A program made the position numbers and the translations under genes. The notes below the pieces were generated by a model, which saw nothing but the letters and a program-made list of their open reading frames with translations, was not told the DNA's origin and did not search any database. DNA of 64,000 nt from Gonium pectorale (taxonomy: Eukaryota; Chlorophyta; Chlorophyceae; Chlamydomonadales; Volvocaceae), in contig LSYV01000041.1 in the NCBI GenBank assembly GCA_001584585.1, forward strand, positions 384,462 through 448,461. Reading direction: 5' to 3'. Below are positions 34,416 through 45,900 of the stretch, one piece after another. Position 1 is the first letter of the stretch, and every line of letters begins with the position of its first letter.

Positions 34416-37400
34416 TCATGGCTTGACAGTGAGCTGCCCCTCCAGCGCCGCGAGCTGCGTTGCGTATTTCCTCTCGTCGGGCGGCCGCCGTGCCACGACA
34501 GGCGCGGGAACGCCCGCCAGGGCCGCGCCCGCCTCTGACGAGATGGGCGGCAGCACTCGCTTGCCCTTGTGCTCAAGCCAAGAGTCGCCCACCTGCATTT
34601 CATGCAAGGGCGCGGATCACAGCAAAGCAGCGCGGAGGCCCGAGAGGCAGGAGGTTGAGGCCGCTCAGCGGCGGCAAGGCACGCAGAGGCGACCGGCGGG
34701 CGCCGGACAGGGGAAGGCATGACCGGGGCATCGCCGCAGCAACGCGCACACTCCTAGCTTGCGGCGTCAGCCATGGCTCAAGCTGCTCCCTTTTCGAGGA
34801 TCTTCTGCTGGCCAGTTGTAAAACCGGTGCCAAAGCCTCAATCCAGTCCCTGCTGGTTTCGTAACGATGTCGTGTGAGGACGCCGCGCGGCCTCTCACCT
34901 TGCTGCCGCCCTCGTAGGGATTGCTCGTCTGGTGCAGCGTCTCGTACAGCCCCGCGCGCCCTCGCCGCACCTCCGGCCCCTCCACCTTCAACTTCCCCTT
35001 GGCGTCAAGCCACTGATCGCCCGTGACGGCGGGCGCCGCCGCGCTGCCGACCCGCGGGTCGGGCGGCGGGCGCTGCTGGATGACGTCTGCGAGGTCGCGG
35101 CGGCCGCGGCGCACCTCCGGCCCCGGCGGCTTCGCTTTGCCCTTGGCTTCAAGCCACTGGTCACCGCCTGCGGCGATGGCACGACGACCGGATCCGGCGC
35201 GTTGCGGATAGCTAGCGGTGTAGGGATGGACAGCTGCCGCGAGTGGGTGCGCCCGACCGGAATTGAGGAGCCGAGACGCCGCCGAGCGGCGATCCGGCAC
35301 GCGGTAACAATGATATGAAATCCGTCCATGACACCGCCTTCAAGCACTCGTGCCTAGAACCCAACCCGTGAGACTCCATCCATGACCCTATGCCTGGATC
35401 CCAGCTCCTACCAGTGTAGCCCTCGGGTTTGAGATTGCAGGTGTGGTGGACGACGTCGAATAGGTCCGCCCGGCCGCGCCGCTGCTCCGGCCCCGGCACC
35501 AGCCGCTTGCCGGGCGTCGTCTCGGCGGCGGCCGCCTCGTTCCCCCGGGGGAAGTCGTAGTGGTCCATGGGAACGCGGCTGTTGGTGCGGACCTGGGATT
35601 GGGGACAGGGCAACGGGGAGTAGTGGCTGGAGCTTGTCGTGACGTTTGGCGGCCTACGAAACAAGTATATTGGTATGCAACTGGCAGTGAGGTACCGCAG
35701 TCGCGGCGCGCAAGCCACTTTGAGTTCTCAGTGTGAAACTTAGCCCTTGCGCCTGTCATGCCAACCACTGCCAGAGTAGCCACAATGTTCCGTTGGCTTC
35801 GCCCTTTCACCTTGAGAGAAGCCCGCTCCCCTCCGCCCTCGCCACTCGGGTACCAGAACCGCCGCCGTACGTGCGACGCACGACAATCCCGCAAGCTGTC
35901 GGAACGCCGCCATCGCAACCACCAACGCCACCACCACCAACGCCATCGCCACCTCCACCGCTGCCGCCACTCACCGCGCTGCCCGACAGCGGCCGCACGA
36001 TGTACGCGCCCATGCCGTCGTTGCAGTGGCCGTAGGGCGTCGCCGTAACCGCCAGCTCGCCCCAGGCCCGCGTGTCCAGCGTCTCCTTGCCCAGCCCCGG
36101 CCCCGCGCCCTGAGGGCCAGCCGACGCGCTCCGGCCCGAGCTGCCCAGGCCTCCCCGGCCGCTGCCGCTGGCCAGCAGGGTGCCGCTGCTCATCATGAGC
36201 TGGCGCTCGCGCTCCCCCTTGAGCATGTCCCGTTTGAGCGGGTCCTGGATGTCGCCTGTCGCCGGGTTTGGCGTCGGAAAAGGAATTCAGCGGCAGGAGC
36301 GTAGCAAGCACGCCTGGGAGCCTGGGTGCCTGGGAGCGCAGCAGACTAATGAAGGGAAGGCCGTGTCCGCAGCCCCAGAGCCTGCAGGCACGTCTGCTTC
36401 CCGTGCACTGCGCAATACCGGTTCGGAACGAAAGTGTGCACCAAGGGAGAGCAGTCGTACGCAATGACGCCACCCGCGGCCGAGGTTCCGCCCCAGAACG
36501 TGCAGTGCTTCAATCAAAATCCCGTGCCCCGTGCCTGCTTACGCGGTGCGGCGCCCATGGCGCCCGCTGTAACGTGGCTGTCCTTCCGGTTACCGGCCTG
36601 CGCACCTGTGGGTATGCGGATGGCGGCCTGCCCCGCCGTCAGCGGGTTGTAGTCCTGTTCGATGATGACGTCCCGGAACACGCCGACCTTGGTGTTGGTG
36701 GTATGCAGGTAGGCGTCGTACTGCCCCTTCAGGCGGGACTCGATGTCCCGTGGGTCGCGCGAGTCAACCGCCGCCTGCAGCCGCCCCTGGATCGTGTCAA
36801 ACACCTTGCTCGTCCACTCGGCGTGGAGCGCCTCCTTCTTCTTGCCGCGGACCTGCGGGATTCGTGGGAAAAACGGCAAACGTTGCCGCACCAGACCGGG
36901 TCATGCAGGAAACATGCCCGGGCATGGATGGGAGCAAGGCGGAGGGACCCTAAACAAATTGTATCGATTAAGCGGCTTTCGGCCTAGCCCATAGCCAAGC
37001 CCAGCACTACATCCCGGGCCTCTCAACAACCCCACGCCTTGCTGGCCGCTTCCCGGAGCTCCAAAACTCCCCTGCAGCGTAGGGCACCTCCCCCGAAGCC
37101 CTCCGGGACGGGACACACGCTGCTGGCGCCCAGCTCGTCGATGTTCATTCCCCTTTCCCTTAAACTCCCCCAAAGCCCTCCCTCCAGACATTTAGCCACC
37201 GCACCTTGGTTGCATGCGCCAGCGCCGCGTCCGCCTCCGCCACGGGTCCGTCCGGTGTTGATATCCCTGTGAGCACGTCACTCAGCAGGGAGGTCAGCTT
37301 GGCTTCTTGCCGCCGCTCCTCCGCCTCTCGCCGCCGCTGCGGGGACACGGAATCACGGGGCCGAGGCCGGGGACCGGCGCGTAAGCGGGAGGGTGCGCAC

Positions 37401-39167
37401 GCGGCGAGGTGCGGTGCACAGTGAAGTATTGCAACCCGAACGCCGCCGCAGTAGCGTGACGGGTGCACATGGCATGGCGCGCTGTCCGCCAGCCCACCCA
37501 ACCTCCGGCCCGCCCGCTGTCTGGCTAACATTGGGGCACTCTAGCCCAGACATGGAGAAGCGACGAGCCCCACAGCGCCCCTGCCCACGGCGTATTATTA
37601 GCCTTTCCACGCCCGAGGTTCTTCGCTAGCGCTTGCAGAGGTGCCGGGATGCGGCTCTCCCGATGTGGAAAGCCCAGGGTAAGCACCCGGAGCAGCAGCG
37701 TCCCATCCACTGCTTTGCGCGGTCCATGGGGGGCTGTTCCTCTCAGATGGCAGCCGGTGTCAAGGGAATCCGACCGCACACGTCCCCACCTCCCCGAACG
37801 CTAGTCCGCGTGCCGTGGAACGCCGGGAGGGCAGGCCGGGGCGAGGCGCAAACGCCGGCGCCCGTGCCGACGAACCGGTCCTTGCTGCACCATGCCCATA
37901 TCCAATTCCGTACCGCCCAAGGATCCCACCGCACCGCACCGCACCGCACCGCACCGCATCGTTGCTGGATCCACGCGCTACACGGGGGCCCTTTCGACAA
38001 CCCCAACGGCACGCCAGTTGGGCCGGAGGCAGAGATCGAGGCTGCTTCGTACATCAGGTGCTCGGTCACGGTCCGCTGCCGGCCCAGGCCAGCCTGGCCC
38101 AGACAAGCCGCAGCGTTTTGCGTGGCCAGCCTCGCTAGCGCTGGATGGGTGCCGTCGGCGTCGGGGTCACACGGGCCACACGGGCTGCTGCCGGATGCGC
38201 CCCTAATGTTGCTACACGTGCTATCGCGCACGCACGCCGTACGCGTCCTCTTCACATACCTGGAAAGAGGCCTGGAAGGCCGCCTCCTGACGGGCCATCT
38301 CCGCCTCACGGATCGCGCGCTGCTGCTGGACGCGCTCCCGCAGCGAGTCCTCCACCGGGTTACCCTCACCCCAGGGGCTGCAGGCAGGGGGGAGGCGATG
38401 GCAGGGGGTGGATGTGGATGAGGCCAGGTAGGGCTGCCAACACATACTCGATTGGTCAAAGCTTGCCCTTAGGGCGACTGCCGACTTGGATAGCTGGGTG
38501 GTGGCTTCCCCGACTAGCGGCAGCGAGCATACCGGGGAGCGCTAGCCGGCGATGAGGCACGGGAGGAAGGGCGCTTAGCTCTGGCCCATGAACCAGCGAC
38601 CGCATCCAGTCAGCGCCAGCTCTTATCGGGCAAGGGGGCCCTTCAGATGCAACTGTGAGTGGAAGCCCAGCCCGGCGCTGTACCTTTTGGAGGTGCCAGC
38701 TGCTGAAGTCGCCAGGAGCTGCACAACATGCACGTGAAAGGGCGACGGCACGGGCAGGTGGTACGGTCAGTGCTGGAGTAGGTGCAAAAGCTGCTGCGCG
38801 TAATGCCGCTGTGCGGCCGGTGGTAACGGTGGGTCGGTTGGGTGCTGCGCGGTGGGTGGGGCCGGTGCGGACAGCCTGTCTCACCTAGAGAACGTGCCTG
38901 AGCGCACGAAGGGCCGCGGCATCACATTCTTGCCCATACACGGTCCCTCCCCCTGCCGCCCCCCCCCCCCTCGGAGAATGCCTTCCCCCCCCTCGGACAA
39001 TCCGAAGCCCATGCCATGGCCGTCAAGTTCAACGGGCGGCATCGCCGTCCCATGATCGCACCACTCACCAGCTCCTCCTGTAGCGTCTGGCTGAGGCTGT
39101 TCCCCTCATTCAAGACTTCTTGCAAGAGCGGGGGCGAGTAACACTTGACACGTTCCACCTTTGCCAT
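34416..39167 (-). CDS. FAM228-like protein with three WLxxKGK repeats, 9 exons, 515 aa
   Basis: Exons (minus strand): 39167-39069, 38928-38885, 38377-38260, 37336-37205, 36852-36606, 36255-35975, 35592-35412, 35167-34899 and 34592-34416. All join in phase (1548 bases including TGA). Residues 132-245 contain WTSKVFDTIQGRLQ, a YLHTTNTKVGVF segment, DYNPL and then DPLKRDMLKGE, resembling the conserved core of the FAM228 family (W-T, Y-L-x-x-T-N-x-K, Y-x-P, D-P-L-K). Residues 308-515 hold repeated units: the form D-x-W-L-E-x-K-G-K occurs three times (twice as GDQWL[ED]AKGK, once as GDSWLEHKGK), most followed by G-P-E-x-R-R-G-R. FAM228 is poorly characterised and found mainly in ciliated organisms, so a flagellar or basal-body role is inferred. 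The N-terminus is rich in charged helices. Family assignment is by motif memory and moderately sure; the gene model is firm. Confidence 0.75.
37926..37957 (+). repeat. (CACCG)n microsatellite
   Basis: Six tandem CACCG-type units lie in the intron between exons 3 and 4 of the FAM228-like gene. Confidence 0.9.
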
Positions 39168-39945
39168 TGTCTAATTCCCTATCAAACTGTATGCTGCTGA
39201 ATATCTCACTGGTTGCAGCTAAAGATGTGGCTGCGGCCTGGACATTGCGCTTCGAAGTCGCGTAGTCGACTAAAGATTCAGCGCGTTTTGTGCATCGGCA
39301 TTGAAGATGCTTGGTGTTGAGCGCGAATGCAAGAGTCGCGCCCCACGCACGGATTTACGGGGCGTACGAAAGGCACGCACGGTTAGCACAAGTTTGGAGG
39401 TGGAGCGGATAACCTGAAGACAAGCCCGTAGGTAGTGTTTGATATATGTTGCACATCACATAGTGTAGTCGATTTGGTCGGGACCGGTGCCCCCGTGGCC
39501 CAAGGTGGTGTGTTTTGCCGCTCGCGCTTATACTTACAAACTAGAACATTCATACGCTATCCACGGTGGAAGCCACGGGAGAAGGGGGCGCGCCAAAAGG
39601 CAGGTTCCTCAAGCGCTGGCCGGAGCAGCCAAGTACCCGCTCTTATCCTTTGCAAAAGCTGATAGGCCTCTTGGCCTCAAGAGGCCTCAAGACTCGATCG
39701 TTTTGCCCCCAGCTCCGAGTACTACTCCAGCCTCCGATTTTTATCCGCGCTTTTCCATGTATCTGCATTATTAAAACGGATGAAATAGAGGGCATGCATA
39801 GCCTTGCGCGCTGTTGCTACTCTCACTCGCGTCACATCAACGTGCTATAAACCAGCTCGGCGGAGATAAACGCCAAGCTGTTTTTCTGCTCAGTGCAGAA
39901 TGCCAAAACGGAGGACCTAGGATTGCGCAGAGGGAGGAAAGAAAG

Positions 39946-42900
39946 ATGGCGGAGTCGACTCAAGTCCCCGGGAGTGATGGAATGTATGGGTAAGCAAGAT
40001 TCGTTGCTTTGCTGCGGGGTTCAAGCTGTCTCTGCGCGTATGTTGAGCACGCGGGTGGCACGCGATGGTGGCCAGTTGAGGCGGTGTCTGGAGCGCTCAC
40101 ACATCATAGTCAAAGATTGGCGTGCGATCGTCGTTGCGCTGTGCAGGAGCCGGCGTTCGAGGCTGCAAAAGGTGGAGACCAAGCTGTCGCAATCTCTCGA
40201 CTCCGAGGACAGGCGTGTGAAGGAGCTGACGGAGGGGATCCTCTATGATTTCCTTCCCGCTGCGCTGAACGTGATGCTGCCGCGTTGCGAGGACCCGCTC
40301 CAGGAGCTGGACGCGGATCGCTGTCGGGTGGGTCGTGGACGCCCGCCGACCGTGCTGGAGACAGCCTGTTGTTGATCCTTGCTGTCAACTTCGCTGGGCC
40401 GTAGGCGGTGGGCCCGCACATAACCTGCCGTGTCTCCCCCGCCCCCCATCGCAGGCCGTCGCCAGCGCCGCGCTCGCAGTATCCGCCCTCATGAATGCCC
40501 CGCCAGGGTTTCTGGAGTTCTTGCTGTGTGTTCCATGGAGGAAACTCTCGCAGCTATACCCCAAGTGAGCCGCGCGGGCTTGGGGGTGGAGGCCTTGGAA
40601 GGAGAGAAGGCCTGTGGTGCCTCACGTACCAACCCCAACTCCCTCACGTACCGACCCCAACTCCCTCACGCTTGTTGTCAGCAGACCTGACGGTTTGTGT
40701 GTGGGCCGGACCTGCCTGACGTACCCGCGCATTCATCCTTGCCCCTTGCTCAAGTTGAATCGCCCACACGGCGCCCCGAGTGGGTGACCTCGATGAACTA
40801 GCGGTACCAACGCTGCGCGCTTCACATACGCGACTGCGGGTGTGCCGGCAGGTCCGACTCGATTGACAAGTTGGTCTCGAACCTGCAAGTCACGGACGAG
40901 GAGCGGCGGAAGCTGGTGAACACACGCATCGACCCCGCGCTGATGAACACGGTGCTGGATTTCCTGTACAAAGAGAAGCACCTGGACAGCGTGCCGCCGA
41001 TGCTGCAGCTAACGCCGATCAACAACTTGCAGCTGGTCAGTCGGCGTTCGTGCACCGCAGTGGCCATGGGTTGGGACGGAGGCGTTCAGGATAAGAGTTA
41101 CAAGCGCTCGTCCGGCTAGGTGCACCGGGCTATTGGGGTGTGCGCTTTCGCATCCTCGAAGCACGCACTCGGGCAGCTGGCCTGGGGCATGGAATGTACA
41201 TGACACGTCAGGGGGTGATCCACGCGCGACGCCCGGCCTGGTTGGGCCGTCGACGCCGAGCACCGCCTCGGTGCTTGCTACCTCTGGACTTTCCTATCTG
41301 TTTCAACCCTCTTCTGTGTGCTCTTGCTCAGGACGACAAATCGGTACCAGTTGTTGGCCGCGAGACGGTGGCGGCGGTGCTGGATGGGGCGACGCCTCTC
41401 CACTGCGCCGCGCTGCGCGGCAACCCTGCGCAGGTAAGGCCCTCCACACGTTCCTGGAAGGCCCCGCAAGTTGCAACTGGCGTCGGCTCTCTCTCTGGAA
41501 ACGCCAGCCCGCGCACTGGAAGTCGTTGGAGCCCCATGGAAAAGGGGTTGAGAAGGCAGGGGCGGATGGATTACAGCTAACTGTTGCTGATCAACCTTGG
41601 CGCAGGTGGACCACCTGCTCTATTGCGGCGCCGACCCCACCCTCAAAACGGCAGCGGGCGAGCTGCCCGTTGAGCTGGTGCCCGTCTGCGGCGACCGCGC
41701 GCCAGGTGGCGGTGCGTCGCCGGCGGCGCGGGCCTGCCGCTGCATGGGGCCGCACGACCAGGAGGTGTGGGAGTGCCGCAGCCGGCTGGCGCGCAGCCTC
41801 ATCGCGCGGCGCTGCTTCTTCTGCTTCCGTGTGGGGCTGTTCTCCTGGCTGCGCCTCGTGCTCTTCTGCCTGCTGTGCTTGCTGGGCCAGGCAGGCCGCC
41901 ACATCACCATCAGCAGGTGCGGCCGACCGTTGGTGCCAGGCGACATCTCGGCGGGCGGTTGCGCACCAGTACAGTACACCTCGAGCCCAACGCGAAACGG
42001 CTGGAGCGCTCCTTCAGCGATTTCCCCTGACGCACAGAACTGCCATTTGCCACGTGTTGGGGAACGTATTCATTGAGCCGCCGCATCCTGGAATCAACCC
42101 CACACAGGCCCATTGTGGAGCGCCACATCGACACGCGGCGACAGCAGAAGATTGCTGCCGCCCGTGCCCGCGCGCACGCGCTCGTCACGCGCATGCGGTC
42201 CGAGGCGGAGGCGGGGCGCACGCACCTGACGCAGGCCAAGCGCGAGTGCATGGAGTCGGCGGCCTTCCAGAGAGGGCCGCCCGACATCAGCCAGATGTGC
42301 TTCACAGACCCGACCAAGAGCCCGCCGCCGCCCACACTGCCCATCAGCCAGATACACGACATCAACCTGCACCTGCAGGTGAGGATGTGTGCTGACGTAC
42401 TCACCCTGTAGGCATCGAAGGCAGGATGCGGGACTTGCAAAGCTGGAGGCTAAGCCCTTGCGGGGCGCCGGTTCAAGGCATGTTTGTTTCAACGCCCAAC
42501 TCCCCGCAGGAGAGCGGCACTAGCAGCACGGGCGAGGAGCTGGCGAGCGAGAAGGCCTTCAAGTGCTTTGTGCGCTCCGTACACGCGCTGCAGAGCCTGG
42601 ACCTGCATGGCGAGACGGTGCCGCAGGTGGGTTCTTGGGCAACGGGCGGTGTGGTGAAGCACTACAGGCCAGGTACTTGCATTGCATCGCTGCACATGTA
42701 CATCGTGTATTTCTCATTATGAATGTGGATCCTCTGTCTCACACGGAATAAGCCTGATACCCCAAGGGTGAGGACATCAACGGTCCTACATGTCGCAACC
42801 GCGCAGGTGTTTGCGGAACTGGTGCAGGCCGGCTCGATGGAGTCACGAGAGACGCATGTGCTGGAGGACGAGCAGGTGCGGCCGCCGGTGGACTGCGGGC

Positions 42901-45900
42901 TGTACATGGTGGTATGAGCGGGCGTAAAGAATGGACCGCGTGCATGGACGTGAGACGGAAGTCGGCAGGCGCTCAAGTTTGGGGCGGCTTTGCAGGCTTG
43001 GTATGGATGGCAGCCGGATTAGAGAAAGCCCCTTTAGTCAAATGGGCGGAACCCCACTCCCCGCTTACCTCCCCACACCTTGTTTCCCGACAATCTTCGT
43101 GCGGACCAGGCGGATCTGTACTCGTGCTGGGCGGAGAGCGTGCTACTCAAGTTCCGCGGCTGTACCTGCCCGGGCTGCGCGACGCTGGCCATCCAGGCGG
43201 TGCGCATGGCGCACATGCAGGCCACGCGGCTATTCGGAAAGGTCGACCGGCTAAAGCAAACGCACGCGGAGCGGTGGCAAGCTGTGGGGCAGGTAGCTCG
43301 GGAGGGCCGGTCTGGGGGGGCCGACGGACGCCGTTTGCGGGCGTGACGTTCCAGTACGGCAATAACCACGCCGGCACCACTGCACGTCTCTCATTGCTTG
43401 AGTGCTGCTGCTACTGATACGTAATACGTTCTGGTCCGCGGACTACTGTTAACCAATTTGCTGCCATACCCGCGGCCTTGCTGCCAGGCCTTGGCGCGTG
43501 TCGTGTACGTGCACATCTGCTTGCTGCTGGAGACGGAGGCACAGGCGTCGCCCACGCGTTCGCTGGTGTTCCGCGCGGAGACCTGCCTGCGCGAGTGGGA
43601 CCGCCTGGAGAAGGCGGGCCTCACGCAGGGCGCGGGGGTGCTGGACCCGCGGCACGTGGCCGCGCTGCAGCGGTGGGCCAAGACAGCCGACTCGGACCTG
43701 TACCTGGCGGAGGCGCTGCACGGGCAGTCGCTGCTGCCGTCCAAGACGCTGCAGGTGGGGCGCGGCTGGCTGTGGCTGACCCGCGGGTCGGTAGGGTAGG
43801 GTAGGGTAGGCCATAAGGAAAGTAGCACTGGGCGTTACAAGGAGAAAGAAGCTGTCCGTCAACATCATACTGCGCTGTACGCTTGTGATTGCTCCATATC
43901 GTTTGGACAAACGGGCGTCGGGCGCCTCCCGTAAGACCAACAAAATCATTTGTATGCATACTTTCTCTCCCGCAAATCACCCTTCATGCAGGAGGTGGTC
44001 ATCAGCTCGGTGACGCATAGCCCCGACGGGCTGCCCATCCTGGCGCGCCCCGTTAACGGCGAGGTGGTAGCGGCGCTGGAGCAGGCCATAACCCTGGCAT
44101 CCCTGCCCAGCCCGCTCCTGGCGCACATTGTCCGCAGCGTCGTCAACAATGCTGTGGCGGAGCTGGCGGCGGCTGCGCGGCTGCGGGAGCTTGTGGGCTC
44201 CAAGGGCGCAGCAGCGCTCGGTGGCGGGGGCACCAGCGAGGCCGTGGCGGCGCTGACGGAGGCACTGCGCGCCGCGGAGCCGTTCCGGGAGCGGCTGGGG
44301 CCCGAGTATGACGCGGCGACGGAGCTGCGTAGCAAGTGGACCCAGCGCGCGACCGCGGTGGAGAAGCTGGAAGGCGCGGTGGAGGACGTGCGGGCCTACG
44401 CATCGGCGCACCCGCTTAGCTTTACACTGGCGGCGGCGGCCGCAGCGGCAGTAGCGCAGGGGCCCCGGCAGGAGGGCTCAGCTGCAGCGACCGCTGCGGC
44501 GTCGAGCAGAGTCAGCGGGAGCGGCAGCGCGGAGGCTGGGGATTCGTCCGTGGGAGAAAGCGGCGGCAGCTGCACGGGCACGGCGCGCTCCAGCGCGGAC
44601 GGTGCGCCAGCAGCGGACCTTGTCGAGTGGGATCGGCGCATAAAGCAGCTCGAGCAAGCAATGAACGATGCGAAAGATGCCAATGTTAGCGTTACTAAGG
44701 TTCGTGATCGCGTGGACATGGCCGTGGCTTGTAGGGCAGCGCTTGGTAGCTCGGTGGCCCATCACTTGATGGACGCTATGTGCACCCCGGCCGCACACTT
44801 CGGAACAAGTCATCAGCGTGGGTGTTGCCCCCATCCGACTTCCCCGCCCACCCGCACACAATGCTCCATTTCGATTATTCGGATTCTCGTCCCTGGCAGG
44901 CGAAGCGACTCCTGAAGGAGATGACGGCCATTGCCGCCGCTGCGGAGGCCTCACGCCACCTGGAGGCTGTTATGGCGCGCCGGCCCTCGGGGCCGCTGCA
45001 GCTAAAGCTGGCGCTAAATCGTGCCGAGGCGGCTGCGAGCTCCCTTAGCGGCCTTGGCGGTCCGCCTACTCCCGGCCTGGCGGACGTGTTGGGGCCGCTG
45101 ATGGCGGCAGCCCGGCGGCGCCTGGACACGGAACGGGCAGCGGAGGCACTATCCAAGGCGGCAGCGTCGTTTCGGACGCTAGCGGACCTTGGGCGCCTAG
45201 AGGCGGCTATCTACAACGCAAAGAAGGTGCGCTGCCGGGGGTTCTTCAGCTCGCTCCTTGGTCAGAAGACAGAGGTTAGCCGACCACGGCTGGCAGGCTT
45301 GCTACGGTCGTGCTACTGGTACTGCTGCAGGTGGACTTGCGCAGCGGCAGGTCGGCGAATGCACATGATCGCAGCTTGATGGTGTCCACAGACTGCTCGA
45401 TCTCGCAGCAAAGAGTTGGCAACAGAATGTAGCGAGTACACGGTGCTTAGCGCGCGCGTTTTGCCCCCGCATTCGCAGATCGGGGCTGAGGAGCTGGACC
45501 CCGAGTCCTACCGGACCAGCCTGGAGCTGCGTGCGCAGCTGCAGGAGGCTGCCCGTGTCCGCGGCGTGTTGGAGACTGCGTTGCGGAACCTGCAGAACCA
45601 GCTGCGGACGGAGGATGCGGAGGCTCTGGAGCGGGCCCTGCAGGTACGGGGCTGCGGGCGCAGGAGGACCGCATGGATGCCACGGTGTGTGTCCTCTTTC
45701 GCGGCGTGACAACGTGTTTGGGCTTGATGTGCGTCTATGCATGGCTGTGCGCTGCTTGCATTCCATCTTGCTTTTCCAAGTGAGTCGATCTGGCCAGGCA
45801 GCTGCGGCCTGCAATCCTCCAGCTCTCAATGTGTCTGACTAAAGCGCCAATCCTCGCCGTTCCCCTTCACGACTTGGAAGGACGCGGCCAAGTGGGAGGA

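Noticed and set aside
38665..38700. Possible exon APGDFSSWHLQK in the FAM228-like gene.
   Set aside because: It does not fit the phase of its neighbours, while exon 2 joins exon 3 directly (SGTFS to SPWGEG) in frame.
43791..43810. GTAGG repeats as an interstitial telomere.
   Set aside because: There are only four units and the sequence is not the TTTTAGGG type expected for these algae.
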